64,000 nt of DNA from Chloroflexota bacterium (GTDB taxonomy: Bacteria; Chloroflexota; UBA11872; UBA12225). The position numbers and the translations under genes were made by a program. Under the pieces are notes generated by a model. That model was not told the origin of the DNA, did not search any database, and saw nothing but the letters and a program-made list of their open reading frames with translations. Of the stretch, positions 24,957 through 35,302 are shown one piece after another. The stretch covers positions 126,194 to 190,193 of the forward strand of contig JAUJOR010000003.1 in the NCBI GenBank assembly GCA_030447525.1, written 5' to 3'. Positions within the stretch are counted from its first letter, which is position 1. Each line of letters starts with the position of its first letter.

Positions 24957-25061
24957 CGCTTTTCTCCTCCGCAAGAGTCTGGGGGCTGAAGTCCCATACC
25001 TCAGACCGCCGCTCCAACCACCGGCTCGAGACCCGAGACCGGGGACGCCCCAACCTCCAGG

Positions 25062-25457
25062 TCACCAGACGAAGGCCAGTACCTCTCCACCGATGTTCTG
25101 GCGCCAGGCATCCCGGCCGGTCATAAGCCCCCTGGGGGTAGAGATGATCACCGTCCCCAGGCCGCCCAGCACCCGCGGGATCTCCTGCCGGCCCTTGTAG
25201 ACGCGCAGACCGGGCTTGCTGACCCGGCGCAGGCCGGTGAACGCGGGAGTCCGGTTGTCCGTGTACTTGAGATGCAGGCGCAGCGACGGCTGCGGCGTCC
25301 CATCTACGACCTCAAAATCCTGGATATAGCCCTCGTCCTTGAGGATGCGGGCGATCTCGCGCTTGATCTTTGAGGTCGGCATAACGGTGGTGGTGTGCTT
25401 GGCCCGCGACGCGTTACGTAGGCGGGTCAGCATATCCGCCACCGGATCAGTCATCAT
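25062..25457 (-). CDS. rpsH: 30S ribosomal protein S8
   Basis: A 131-residue S8, a primary 16S-binding protein that in E. coli also represses the spc operon. [35 protein letters not shown] and the C-terminal [20 protein letters not shown] are diagnostic. Two adjacent ATG codons (25457 and 25454) follow GGAGGA; either could be used. A longer open frame to 25589 is not conserved. Confidence 0.95.
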   Translation of the reverse strand: MMTDPVADMLTRLRNASRAKHTTTVMPTSKIKREIARILKDEGYIQDFEVVDGTPQPSLRLHLKYTDNRTPAFTGLRRVSKPGLRVYKGRQEIPRVLGGLGTVIISTPRGLMTGRDAWRQNIGGEVLAFVW

Positions 25458-25494
25458 CCGCGGTGTCCTCCTGCTGTCCTTGGCGCCCCTGGTC

Positions 25495-25680
25495 TCACCA
25501 GCTGCTCTTAGTGATGCCCGGGAGCTGCCCCAGGAGGGCGAACTCCCGGAAGCAGATCCGGCACAGGGCAAATTTACGCATGTACCCACGCGGCCGGCCG
25601 CAGCGGCGACAGCGGTTGTGGAACTGCACCTCGAACTTGGGCGGACGCTTCCACTTCTCGATCTTGCACGTCTTGGCCAC
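25495..25680 (-). CDS. rpsN: 30S ribosomal protein S14, zinc-binding type Z
   Basis: A 61-residue S14 of the short zinc form (RpsZ type). [20 protein letters not shown] supplies two CxxC pairs, and the C-terminus [18 protein letters not shown] is typical. It lies between rplE and rpsH. Confidence 0.96.
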   Translation of the reverse strand: MAKTCKIEKWKRPPKFEVQFHNRCRRCGRPRGYMRKFALCRICFREFALLGQLPGITKSSW

Positions 25681-25772
25681 TTATGACCGTCCCTTTTCTG
25701 AAACCTGCGTCACGCTGCGTACTTCCCTTCGCTCTCCGCCGGCCGGCCTCAAAGCGGCGCGTCGCCGTTCAT

Positions 25773-26552
25773 CTACGAGGCGCGTCGCGCCTCCTCGGCC
25801 TCGGTGCGGAGCGGCATGCCCATCAGCTGGAGCAGCCGGCGCCCTTCGTCATCCGTCCGCGCCGTGGTGACGATGGCGATGTCCATGCCCCGCACGCGGT
25901 CGACCCGGTCGTACTCAATCTCCGGAAAGATCAGTTGCTCGCGGATCCCCAGGTTGTAGTTGCCACGCCCGTCAAACGACTCCGGCGAGACACCGGAAAA
26001 GTCACGCACCCGAGCCAGGGCGACGTTGAACAGCTTGTCCAGGAAGTCATACATCCGGGCCCCCCGCAGGGTGACCATGCAGCCAATGGGGTTGCCCTCG
26101 CGGAGCTTAAAGGCGGCGATCGATCGCTTGGCCTTGGTGACCACCGGGCGCTGGCCGGCGATCGCCTCCAGATCGCGCAGGGCGTTGTCCATGGCCTGGG
26201 GATTGCTCAAGGCCTCCCCCATGCCGATGTTAATCACCACCTTCTCGATCTTAGGCACCTGCATGATGTTGCCGTAGCCCAGCTCCTGCATCAGCGTATC
26301 CCGCACCTCGCGGTCGTAGCGCTCGCGCAGGCGCGGCGTCGGCCGGGGGCCCGTCGGCGGCGGGGGGAGCTCCTCCTGGCGCTCGCGCCGGGACGGCGCG
26401 GCCCCCTGCCGTGCCGGGGCCGCCGGGGGACGCCCGCCGCGCCCCGCTTGATCGCCGCGCCCGCCTTGAGCGCCACGGCTCCCCTGGCCGGCACGGCTCC
26501 CCTGGTCGCCGCGCCCGCCACTGCCGGATTGCTGTCCCTTCCGATCGGCCAT
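25773..26552 (-). CDS. rplE: 50S ribosomal protein L5 with Gly/Arg-rich N-terminal extension
   Basis: A 259-residue L5, the 5S-binding protein at the central protuberance. The conserved protein starts near [20 protein letters not shown] and continues with [43 protein letters not shown] and the C-terminal [20 protein letters not shown]. The first 70 or so residues are rich in Gly, Arg, Gln, Ser and Pro and contain repeated RG-like steps, resembling disordered RNA-binding segments. No internal Met is available between residue 1 and the conserved start, which supports translation of the extension. Usual L5 length is about 180. Confidence 0.94.
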   Translation of the reverse strand: MADRKGQQSGSGGRGDQGSRAGQGSRGAQGGRGDQAGRGGRPPAAPARQGAAPSRRERQEELPPPPTGPRPTPRLRERYDREVRDTLMQELGYGNIMQVPKIEKVVINIGMGEALSNPQAMDNALRDLEAIAGQRPVVTKAKRSIAAFKLREGNPIGCMVTLRGARMYDFLDKLFNVALARVRDFSGVSPESFDGRGNYNLGIREQLIFPEIEYDRVDRVRGMDIAIVTTARTDDEGRRLLQLMGMPLRTEAEEARRAS

Positions 26553-26676
26553 TTCTTCAGTCCTCAGTCCTTCGTCCTCAGCCCCCGGCCGTTTGTGATG
26601 TGGCGCCCGTGGCGCTACAGATCACTGCCCACCGCTCCCGCCAGAGCCGCGGACGGGACACGCGGCACGGGGCAGG

Positions 26677-27006
26677 CTAACGCCCCGGCTCGTCGATGAC
26701 CTCGTCGTCGCGCTTGCAGTAGCGTACTTTCTGTCCATCGGCCAGCACGCGGAAGCCCACCCGTGTCCCACGTCCGCACTTCGGACAGACCACCGCCACG
26801 TTGGAGATGTGCAGCGGGGCCGGGAACTCCACGATGCCACCCTGCTCGCCCGCCCCACGAGGCCGGGTGTGGCGCTTGCGGAGGTTGATTCCCTCGATCA
26901 CGACGCGGTCTTCCTTGGGGATGATGCGGGACACCTTCCCTTGCTTGCCGCGCTCGCGGCCGGCCAGCACCTGCACCGTGTCGTTCTTACGCACCTTAGC
27001 GGCCAT
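26677..27006 (-). CDS. rplX: 50S ribosomal protein L24
   Basis: A 109-residue L24, an assembly initiator near the exit tunnel. VRKNDTVQVLAGRERGKQGK, VVIEGINLRKRHTRP and HISNVAVVCPKCGRGTRVGF are typical, including a single CxxC. The start at 27006 (MAAKVRKND) is chosen over an upstream in-frame ATG at 27078. Confidence 0.96.
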   Translation of the reverse strand: MAAKVRKNDTVQVLAGRERGKQGKVSRIIPKEDRVVIEGINLRKRHTRPRGAGEQGGIVEFPAPLHISNVAVVCPKCGRGTRVGFRVLADGQKVRYCKRDDEVIDEPGR

Positions 27007-27086
27007 GACCCTGTCCCCTTGTCTCTTGTCTCGCGTCGCACATCCCCAGTCCAAGCCCAGACCTGAGACGTAGGACATCCTGATTT

Positions 27087-27455
27087 CTACAGCACTTCCG
27101 GCGCCAGGGAGACAATCTTCATGAAGTTCTTTTCCCGCAGCTCACGCGCGACGGGCCCGAAGATGCGTGTACCACGAGGATTGTCCTGTGGATTGAGCAG
27201 CACGGCGGCGTTGTCGTCAAAGCGGATATACGAGCCGTCCGGCCGGCCGTACTCCTTGGCCGTGCGCACGATCACGGCCCGGACTACCTCGCCTTTCTTC
27301 ACCGGAGCGCCCGGCGTGGCTTCCTTGACGGAGGCCACGATCACATCGCCGACGCCACCGTACCGCTTGTTGGAGCCGTCCATCACACGGATGCACATCA
27401 GCTCCCTGGCACCGCTGTTGTCGGCACAGCGTAGACGTGTCTGGGGTTGAATCAT
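27087..27455 (-). CDS. rplN: 50S ribosomal protein L14
   Basis: A 122-residue L14 at the subunit interface. [54 protein letters not shown] and [12 protein letters not shown] are diagnostic, length normal. Its start overlaps the rpsQ stop by 4 bases. Confidence 0.97.
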   Translation of the reverse strand: MIQPQTRLRCADNSGARELMCIRVMDGSNKRYGGVGDVIVASVKEATPGAPVKKGEVVRAVIVRTAKEYGRPDGSYIRFDDNAAVLLNPQDNPRGTRIFGPVARELREKNFMKIVSLAPEVL

Positions 27456-27844
27456 GGCGCCACGCCCTCCTGCCCGGCAGTCACGGGAGCGGCCGGCCCG
27501 GCCGGCCCAGAGGTGGCCAGCGCCAGCTCCTCCTGCACCTCGGGGGCCGGCGCCACCTCGGCCAGGGGCACCGCCTTACCCCGACGGGCGGCGACCTCCA
27601 GGATCTCCTGCACTCTCCAATGCTTGTGTCGGCTGATCGGCCGCGACTCTTGCATGCGCACCAGGTCGCCCAGGCGCGCCTCGTTCCGCTCGTTATGCGC
27701 CATGTACTTCTTAGACCGGCGCACCGTTCGTTGGTAGAGCCGGTGGCGGCGCAGCGTCTGAACGGACACGACCACTGTCTTTTCCATTTTGTCGCTGACG
27801 ACGCGACCCACCAGCTCCCGCTTCCGCTCGCGCACTGCTCCCAA
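27452..27844 (-). CDS. rpsQ: 30S ribosomal protein S17 with Ala/Pro-rich tail
   Basis: A 130-residue S17. The core [54 protein letters not shown] covers the usual 85 residues. The remaining 40 or so residues are Ala/Pro/Val/Glu-rich. It lies between rpmC and rplN. Confidence 0.94.
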   Translation of the reverse strand: MGAVRERKRELVGRVVSDKMEKTVVVSVQTLRRHRLYQRTVRRSKKYMAHNERNEARLGDLVRMQESRPISRHKHWRVQEILEVAARRGKAVPLAEVAPAPEVQEELALATSGPAGPAAPVTAGQEGVAP

Positions 27845-27956
27845 TCCCTCCTGGAGTGCTAAGTCCCGGGCCCTAGCCCCAAGGCGCCCGCAAGACCGCG
27901 GGCCCGCAGAACCCTATCGCTTCAGCCAGCAGCCCCCAGCACCCCGCGACGCACGC

Positions 27957-28160
27957 CTAGCCGGCGGCGGCCAGCCGGCGCCGGTCGTTCATGATCTGGA
28001 GGATACGGGCCACGTCCTTGCGGACGACCCGAATCCGTGATGTGTTCTCCAGCCGGCGCGTCGCCAGCTGGAAGCGTAAGTTGAACAGCTCCTGGCGGGA
28101 GTCGTTGAGCCGCTTCTGGAGATCGGCGTCCGACATCCCGCGCAACTCCGCGGCCTTCAT
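27957..28160 (-). CDS. rpmC: 50S ribosomal protein L29
   Basis: A 67-residue L29 near the tunnel exit, part of the docking site for SRP and trigger factor. [39 protein letters not shown] and [15 protein letters not shown] are typical. Its start overlaps the rplP stop by 4 bases. Confidence 0.96.
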   Translation of the reverse strand: MKAAELRGMSDADLQKRLNDSRQELFNLRFQLATRRLENTSRIRVVRKDVARILQIMNDRRRLAAAG

Positions 28161-28696
28161 ACCTGGGCCCCCCCGCTGTCAGCGCTCGTGGCCACGCCAC
28201 CGGCCGTGGCGGGTGCCCCGTCGGGAGAGTCCGTCCTCTCGCTCCCCTGCGTCCCGTTGCCCGGCAAAGAGGCCCCGATCTGAGCCGGTGTCTCCTTGGT
28301 GACGAACTGCGTGGCAATGGGAAGCTTGTGCGACGCCAGGCGCAAAGCCTCTTTCGCAACGTCCTCGCGCACACCGGATACCTCGAAGAGCACCCGACCG
28401 GGGCGGACGACGGCCACCCAATGGTCGGGCGCCCCCTTACCGCTCCCCATGCGCGTTTCGGCCGGCTTGGCCGTGACCGACTTATCCGGAAAGATGCGAA
28501 TCCAGACCTTGCCACCGCGCTTCATATGGTGGGTGATGGCTCGGCGGGCGGCCTCGATCTGCCGGCTATCGATCCAGGCCGGCTCGAGCGCCTGGAGCCC
28601 AAACTCACCGAACGCCACCGCAGCGCCACGGTTTGTCGTACCGCTGCGGTCGCCGCGATGGACGCGCCGGTACTTGACGCGCTTTGGCATCAGCAT
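28157..28696 (-). CDS. rplP: 50S ribosomal protein L16 with C-terminal tail
   Basis: A 179-residue L16 near the A-site t[78 protein letters not shown] and [14 protein letters not shown] are diagnostic. About 40 Gly/Ser/Thr/Ala-rich residues extend the C-terminus. The ATG at 28696 follows GGAGAGGAG; a much longer open frame upstream is an artefact of GC content. Confidence 0.95.
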   Translation of the reverse strand: MLMPKRVKYRRVHRGDRSGTTNRGAAVAFGEFGLQALEPAWIDSRQIEAARRAITHHMKRGGKVWIRIFPDKSVTAKPAETRMGSGKGAPDHWVAVVRPGRVLFEVSGVREDVAKEALRLASHKLPIATQFVTKETPAQIGASLPGNGTQGSERTDSPDGAPATAGGVATSADSGGAQV

Positions 28697-28700
28697 GGCG

Positions 28701-29690
28701 TCAGCTCCTCTCCTGCGTTCCCGCGCCCGGCACCGGGCCATCACCCGGTGCCGACGCCGCCGGGCCACCCTCCGGGGCACCGGCTGACGTATCCCCGGTG
28801 GCAGGCGCCGGCGGGCTGCTCCCCGGCCCTGTCGTACCGGGCGTCTGGCCTGCACCTTCCCCCTGTGCGGGACGCGGTGCGCCCCCGGCGGGCAGGCCCC
28901 CCGGGCGCGGGCCACCGGCCGGGCGCGGCCCCCCTCCCGAGCCCCCAAAACCGCCCGCCCCACCGGGACCGCCCGGCCGCGGACCTCGCCGGGGCCCGCC
29001 GCCACCGACGCCGCGCGACGAGCGCGGCTCGGCGAAGCCCCCGGATTCGACCACCCGCTGCCCGGGGGCAATGTCCCCACGATAGATCCACACCTTGACG
29101 CCGATCCGCCCGTAGGTGGTAGCCGCCTCGGACTGCCCGAAGTCGACGTCCGCCCGTAGCGTCTGCAGGGGCACCTTTCCCTCACCGTCCTTGTCCGTGC
29201 GGGCCATCTCAGAGCCACCCAGGCGCCCGGCGACGCGTACCTTGATGCCCTTGGCCCCCATGCGCATGGTGCGCTGTACGGCCTGCTTCATCGCCCGGCG
29301 GAAGGCCACCCGGCGCTCCAGCTGCTCGGCGATGTTGCGCGCCACCAGCCGGGCATCGAGCTCCGGCTGGCGGATCTCCATGATGTTGACCCGCGCCTTC
29401 TTACCGGTGAGGCTCTCCAACTGCCGGCGCAGCTCCTCGACGGCCGCCCCCTGCTTGCCGATGACGATGCCCGGCTTGGCCGTGTGGATGGTCAGCTTGA
29501 CCTCATTAAGGCTGCGCTCGATCTCCGCCCGGCTGACGCTGGCGTTCGCCAGGCGCCGCTTGATCAGACCACGGATGTCCAGGTCTTCACCCAGGAGCTG
29601 GCCGTACGCCTTGCCATCGGCGTACCACTTACTCTCCCAGTCTTTGATCACCCCCACACGAAACCCAATCGGATGAACCTTTTGTCCCAC
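28701..29690 (-). CDS. rpsC: 30S ribosomal protein S3 with long Gly/Pro-rich tail
   Basis: A 329-residue S3, which lines the mRNA entry tunnel. [20 protein letters not shown], the KH-domain loop [46 protein letters not shown] and [15 protein letters not shown] define the normal protein, which ends near residue 220. The final 100 or so residues are Gly/Pro/Arg-rich, first RG-like and then Pro/Ala/Gly. It lies 4 bases upstream of rplP. Confidence 0.95.
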   Translation of the reverse strand: MGQKVHPIGFRVGVIKDWESKWYADGKAYGQLLGEDLDIRGLIKRRLANASVSRAEIERSLNEVKLTIHTAKPGIVIGKQGAAVEELRRQLESLTGKKARVNIMEIRQPELDARLVARNIAEQLERRVAFRRAMKQAVQRTMRMGAKGIKVRVAGRLGGSEMARTDKDGEGKVPLQTLRADVDFGQSEAATTYGRIGVKVWIYRGDIAPGQRVVESGGFAEPRSSRGVGGGGPRRGPRPGGPGGAGGFGGSGGGPRPAGGPRPGGLPAGGAPRPAQGEGAGQTPGTTGPGSSPPAPATGDTSAGAPEGGPAASAPGDGPVPGAGTQERS

Positions 29691-29748
29691 GTCTCTAACC
29701 CTTCACTTCTGGCGCTACTCCGCGCGCTCCCCAGCCCTGGCGGGGGCC

Positions 29749-30144
29749 TTAGCGGCCGGCGCGCGATACGCCACGTGAGCCGGAACGCCGGGCCCTACCC
29801 CCGCCGGCCGGCGTGTCATCGACCACCACGGTGATGTGCGTCGTCCGGCGCTTGACGACCCCGGCTTGGCCCCGCGCCTTGGGCCGGAACTTGGGCGGGA
29901 ACGAAGGCCCCTGGTCGGCAGTGGCACTCACGACTACCAGAGCGGCCGGATTCAGGCTGTAGTTGTTCTCTGCGTTGGCGATTGCCGAGCGGATCACCTT
30001 GAACACGGCTCGGGCAGCCGCCTGCGGGGCGAACTGGAGCATTGCCAGGGCCTCGGCCGCCGGCCGCCCACGGACTGCCTCGACGACGAGCTGTACCTTA
30101 CGCGGTGACATTCGCACTGCCTGGGCCGACGCACGAACCTGCAT
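29749..30144 (-). CDS. rplV: 50S ribosomal protein L22
   Basis: A 131-residue L22 whose loop lines the exit tunnel. MQVRASAQAVRMSPRKVQLV, RGRPAAEALAMLQFAPQAAA, SAIANAENNYSLNPAALVV and the loop FPPKFRPKARGQAGVVKRRT are diagnostic, followed by HITVVV. A short Gly/Arg-rich end is added. Start 30144 is preferred over the upstream in-frame ATG at 30177. Confidence 0.95.
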   Translation of the reverse strand: MQVRASAQAVRMSPRKVQLVVEAVRGRPAAEALAMLQFAPQAAARAVFKVIRSAIANAENNYSLNPAALVVVSATADQGPSFPPKFRPKARGQAGVVKRRTTHITVVVDDTPAGGGRARRSGSRGVSRAGR

Positions 30145-30280
30145 GCTCTCTCTCCGTCCAAAAGTGCAAGGTGCCAAAAAGGCCGGGTGCTGGGCGTGGC
30201 CTGAAGACGGTCGTCTCTACGGCAGACACACGGCCAGGTCACGCTCCTGTCAGCGCTCAGGCGTGAGCGCCCACGATAAC

Positions 30281-30562
30281 CTAGCGCGCCCCTGTGCTGC
30301 GCTCGCTCTTACTGTGCCCCCGGAAGTGACGCGTGGGAGCGAACTCACCGAGCTTATGCCCCACCATATTCTCGGCGACGTAGATCGGGACGTGTCGCCG
30401 GCCGTCGTGTACCCCGATGGTATGACCGACCATCTGCGGAAAGATGGTCGAGTCACGCGACCAAGTCTTCAACACCCGCTTCTCGCTGCGGCGGTTCATG
30501 ATCTCGATTCGCGCCAGCAGCTTGGCGTCGACGTACGGGCCCTTCTTGACCGAACGGGACAC
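30281..30562 (-). CDS. rpsS: 30S ribosomal protein S19
   Basis: A 93-residue S19 of the head, binding with S13. [60 protein letters not shown] and [17 protein letters not shown] cover the whole family at normal length. Confidence 0.97.
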   Translation of the reverse strand: MSRSVKKGPYVDAKLLARIEIMNRRSEKRVLKTWSRDSTIFPQMVGHTIGVHDGRRHVPIYVAENMVGHKLGEFAPTRHFRGHSKSERSTGAR

Positions 30563-30582
30563 GTCCTTGTACTCCCTTTGCT

Positions 30583-31416
30583 CTAGCGGCGCCGGTCACG
30601 TGACCGGCTGATGATGAACTTATCGCTCGCCTTACGCTTGCGCGTCCGTAGCCCCATGGCCGGCCGGCCCCACGGCGTCTGGGGCTGCCCGCCGATGGGG
30701 GCCTTGCCCTCGCCACCGCCATGCGGATGGTCACGCGGGTTCATGACCGAGCCACGCACCGTCGGGCGCCGGCCCAGCCAGCGCGAGCGCCCGGCCTTAC
30801 CCAGGGACACGTTCTGATGGTCGATGTTTCCTACCTGACCGACAGTCGCCGCGCAGTTGGCGTGCACCCGGCGAAGCTCGCCGGAGGGCAACCGCACGGT
30901 GGCGTAGTCCCCTTCCTTGGCCATCAGCTGCGCCGATGCCCCGGCGGAACGCACCATCTGCCCTCCACGTCCGGGGTACAGCTCGATGTTATGGATCACC
31001 GTCCCCACCGGCATGTGCCGCAGGGCCATGGAGTTCCCCGGCCGGATCTCCGCGTCCGGGCCGGCCATCAAGGCGTCGCCGACACGCACGCCCACCGGGG
31101 TAAGGATGTAGCGCTTCGCCCCGTCGCGGTACACCACTAGGGCAATACGCGCCGACCGATTGGGGTCGTACTCCACCGTCTGCACGCGGCCCGGGACGCC
31201 GGTCTTGTCCCGCTTCCAATCGATGATGCGGTACAGGCGCTTGTGCCCCCCACCCCGGTGGCGGGTGGTGATCCTCCCCTGGTTATTGCGACCGGCGTGC
31301 TTCTTTAGCCGCTCCGTCAGGGGCTTATAGGGCCGGTCGGTGGTGATCTCCTCAAACGAGGCCACGCTCATCCCCCGGCGGCCAGGAGAAGTGGGCTTGT
31401 AGATGCGTACGGGCAT
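30583..31416 (-). CDS. rplB: 50S ribosomal protein L2
   Basis: A 277-residue L2, needed for subunit joining and peptidyl transferase assembly. [57 protein letters not shown] and the C-terminal [20 protein letters not shown] with its conserved His, then [17 protein letters not shown], are diagnostic. Length is normal, with no tail. Confidence 0.97.
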   Translation of the reverse strand: MPVRIYKPTSPGRRGMSVASFEEITTDRPYKPLTERLKKHAGRNNQGRITTRHRGGGHKRLYRIIDWKRDKTGVPGRVQTVEYDPNRSARIALVVYRDGAKRYILTPVGVRVGDALMAGPDAEIRPGNSMALRHMPVGTVIHNIELYPGRGGQMVRSAGASAQLMAKEGDYATVRLPSGELRRVHANCAATVGQVGNIDHQNVSLGKAGRSRWLGRRPTVRGSVMNPRDHPHGGGEGKAPIGGQPQTPWGRPAMGLRTRKRKASDKFIISRSRDRRR

Positions 31417-31435
31417 GACTTCGGCCTTCTTTCCG

Positions 31436-31729
31436 TTAGCTCTCGAAGAACTCGATACGCTGGCCCGGCTGGAGCGTGACGATGGCCTTTTTCCAGTCCG
31501 GCATCTGGGCCAGGTGGCGACGCCAGCGCTTCGTCTTCCCGGGAATGATCATGACGTTGACTTTCGTCACCTTGACCTCAGGCCATGCCCGCTCCACGGC
31601 CTGCTTGATCTGGATCTTGTTCGCCTCCGGGTGGACCTCGAAGACATACTTGTTCTGCTCCGCGAGGAGCGTCCCCTTCTCAGTGACGCGGGGCTTGCGC
31701 AGCACATCCCAGACGTTGAGCTCGGCCAT
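31436..31729 (-). CDS. rplW: 50S ribosomal protein L23
   Basis: A 97-residue L23, docking site for trigger factor and SRP at the exit. [39 protein letters not shown] and [19 protein letters not shown] are typical. Start 31729 ([10 protein letters not shown]) is chosen over an upstream in-frame ATG that would overlap rplD. Confidence 0.96.
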   Translation of the reverse strand: MAELNVWDVLRKPRVTEKGTLLAEQNKYVFEVHPEANKIQIKQAVERAWPEVKVTKVNVMIIPGKTKRWRRHLAQMPDWKKAIVTLQPGQRIEFFES

Positions 31730-31757
31730 GACCTTATCCCTCCCTCCGGCTCGCCAC

Positions 31758-32693
31758 TTAGGCCCCGTCCGAACGCCCGGCCTCACCCGCCGCCGGCCCA
31801 GTCGAGACGGCCGGGCGCACCGCATCCGCCGCGCCTGGCCGGTCTTCCGCGCCCTCCAGCGTCGCCTGGCCCTCCCCCGGGCCCTCCAGCATGATCGCGG
31901 CTGTCGGCTGCACCACAGCCACCACCACCCCCGGGGCCGTCGGAGCGGCGTCGTCCGGGACGAGGGAGCTGGGCGCCTCTGAGGTCTGCCCGGCTGACGC
32001 CGTCCGTCCCACCGGCTCGTGGGGCGCTCCGGCGCTGGCCATCACCCTTCCGGCGGGCGGGCGGGCATAGCGCTCCTCTAGACGGCGCAGGGCCGCCAGG
32101 CTGAGCACCAGATGCTCGTAGCGCAGGAGATCCACCACGCTGACGTTCTCGGTGGTGATGACCTTGACCTGCGGCAGGTTGCGGGCGGAGAGCTGAAGGG
32201 CCCTTTGGGGGGCATCCAGTATCAGCAGCTGCGAGCGTCCTTTGGACACCCGGCCCAAGAGCTGCGCCAGCCCCTTGGTGCTCGGGGCATCCATCAGCAG
32301 CTCCTGCAGCACGATCACCTCCCCGGCGGCCGCCTTGGCCGCCAGGGCGGAGCGAAGTGCCCCGGCGCGCATCTTCTTCGGCAAGTCTTGCCGGTAGCTG
32401 CGCGGGTGGGGGCCGAAGACCACCCCACCGCCACGCCAGTGCGGGGCCTTGCGCGAGCCCTGCCGCGCCCGTCCGGTCCCCTTCTGGCGCCAGACCTTCT
32501 TGGTCGTCCGGCTGACCTCGGCCCGGGTCTGGGTGTCGTGCGTCCCCTGCCGGGCGTTGGCCAGCTGGCGGACAACGGCCTGGTGCAACAGGGCGCGGTT
32601 GGGCGTGGCGCCGAAGACGGCCTCGTTCAACGAGACGGTCTGAGTCGGGGCGCCGGTGGCATCGTACATCTGCACGTCCGGCACGTCAGCCAT
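31758..32693 (-). CDS. rplD: 50S ribosomal protein L4 with C-terminal tail of about 100 residues
   Basis: A 311-residue L4, an exit-tunnel protein that in E. coli also represses the S10 operon. [60 protein letters not shown] and the C-terminal [20 protein letters not shown] define the normal protein of about 205-210 residues. The rest is Ala/Pro/Gly/Val-rich. It overlaps the end of rplC by 8 bases. Confidence 0.95.
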   Translation of the reverse strand: MADVPDVQMYDATGAPTQTVSLNEAVFGATPNRALLHQAVVRQLANARQGTHDTQTRAEVSRTTKKVWRQKGTGRARQGSRKAPHWRGGGVVFGPHPRSYRQDLPKKMRAGALRSALAAKAAAGEVIVLQELLMDAPSTKGLAQLLGRVSKGRSQLLILDAPQRALQLSARNLPQVKVITTENVSVVDLLRYEHLVLSLAALRRLEERYARPPAGRVMASAGAPHEPVGRTASAGQTSEAPSSLVPDDAAPTAPGVVVAVVQPTAAIMLEGPGEGQATLEGAEDRPGAADAVRPAVSTGPAAGEAGRSDGA

Positions 32694-33315
32694 TGCGCGT
32701 CCCCTTGCTGACCATCACCAGGGACTCTCGGGGACCGGGGACGGCCCCCCGCACCAGCAGGATGTTACGGGCCGGATCGGCGCGTACCACTTCCAGGTTC
32801 TTGACCGTCACCCGCTCGTTCCCCATGCGGCCGGCCATGCGCAGCCCCTTAAGCACGCGACCAGGGGTGGTACCGGAGCCGATCGACCCCGGCGCCCGGT
32901 GGCGGTCGGACTGGCCGTGGGTCTTCGGGCCACCGGCGAACCCGTGGCGCTTGACCACGCCCTGGAAACCCTTCCCCTTCGAGGTGCCGACCACGGCCAC
33001 CCGCTCGCCAGGGTTGAACATGCTCACGTCCAGGCGCTGCCCGAGCTGGAAATCCGCCGGATCGGCGACCCGCCACTCCCGCAGGTGGCGCAACATCGGC
33101 GTCCCGGCCTTGGCGGTATGTCCCCGCTCCGCGCTCTTCAGCCGGCGGCTCTCCTCGAACCCCAGTTGAACGGCGTTGTAGCCGTCCGCATCCTGCGTCT
33201 TGAGCTGGGTCACCCAGCACGGTCCCGCTTGAATAACCGTCACCGGTACAACCTGGCCGGCCTCATCGAAGACCGAGGTCATCCCTACCTTGCGTCCTAA
33301 TAGCCCTGCAGCCAT
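32686..33315 (-). CDS. rplC: 50S ribosomal protein L3
   Basis: A 209-residue L3 near the peptidyl transferase centre. [51 protein letters not shown] and [20 protein letters not shown] are diagnostic. Length is normal. It lies 14 bases after rpsJ and overlaps rplD by 8 bases. Confidence 0.97.
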   Translation of the reverse strand: MAAGLLGRKVGMTSVFDEAGQVVPVTVIQAGPCWVTQLKTQDADGYNAVQLGFEESRRLKSAERGHTAKAGTPMLRHLREWRVADPADFQLGQRLDVSMFNPGERVAVVGTSKGKGFQGVVKRHGFAGGPKTHGQSDRHRAPGSIGSGTTPGRVLKGLRMAGRMGNERVTVKNLEVVRADPARNILLVRGAVPGPRESLVMVSKGTRNG

Positions 33316-33328
33316 CGACTCTGCTTTC

Positions 33329-33637
33329 CTACAGCTTGATCTCGACCGAGACGCCGGCCGGCAGGTTGAGCCGCATCAGCGCGTCGACCGTCTTCGGCGT
33401 CGGCTCCAGCACGTCGATCAGGCGGTTGTGGGTCCGCATCTCGAAGTGCTCCTGAGAGTCTTTGTCGATGAACGGGGAGCGCATGACGGTGAACCGGTTC
33501 TTCTCCGTCGGCAAAGGCACCGGACCGGAGACGTCCGCCCCGGTGCGCTGGGCCGTCTCGACGATCTGCCGCGCCGACTGGTCCAGGATCTTATGGTCGA
33601 ACGCCTTCATGCGAATACGGATGCGCTGCCTGGCCAC
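33329..33637 (-). CDS. rpsJ: 30S ribosomal protein S10
   Basis: A 102-residue S10, also the NusE antitermination factor. [60 protein letters not shown] and [15 protein letters not shown] are all present, length normal. It follows tuf after about 70 bases, the usual tuf-rpsJ junction. Confidence 0.97.
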   Translation of the reverse strand: MARQRIRIRMKAFDHKILDQSARQIVETAQRTGADVSGPVPLPTEKNRFTVMRSPFIDKDSQEHFEMRTHNRLIDVLEPTPKTVDALMRLNLPAGVSVEIKL

Positions 33638-33706
33638 TCTCTTGCTCCCTGCTCTCCCGAGCGATCGATTAGTCCGCCCCTCTCGTCCGCGCCTCGCGTG
33701 CGCGGC

Positions 33707-34912
<1,206 letters not shown>

Positions 34913-35302
34913 CTCTTTGTTCCTCTCCTGATCCTTAGATAGATCGTCCGTGATCGTTCCCCGGATCGAAGCTTCGGATACGACGTCACCCCCGGCGCGA
35001 CTGACCGGGGTACATCCCGGGCGGCGTCACGCCGCGGCGCCAAACACGCACATCGGCCACGGCGCGGCCGCCCCCAGCCCGTCCGCAAACGGGCAGCGGC
35101 CTCTGGCGGCCACGGCCGATCGGCTATTCCCTTTCCGGCACTCTTGGTTTGGTGAGACCGAATTCTGCCCGCATCGGCCAGCGTGGCTTCCTGAGCCAGC
35201 TGGCCCGGCGAGTGATCACTCGACCTCCCCGCTTGGAGAAAGGAGACGGCACCTCAGACGGCCCGCGGGACGCGTCGGCCCCCACGGGTGTCCGCACCAC
35301 GC
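34913..35302 (-). other. fusA-tuf spacer
   Basis: No gene is supported in these 390 bases. The spacer is unusually long for fusA-tuf. It holds a strong ribosome site for tuf (AGGAGAGG) and the nested inverted repeats at 35052-35120. A separate tuf promoter is plausible but I could not fix one. Confidence 0.5.
35052..35120 (-). promoter_or_regulatory. Nested inverted repeats in the tuf leader region
   Basis: Three helices nest: ATCGGCC/GGCCGAT (35052-35058 with 35114-35120), GGCCGCC/GGCGGCC (35066-35072 with 35105-35111) and GCCCGT/ACGGGC (35077-35082 with 35089-35094, 6-base loop). It could fold as one long stem in the mRNA between fusA and tuf. The role (attenuation, processing) is unknown. 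Confidence 0.45.
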
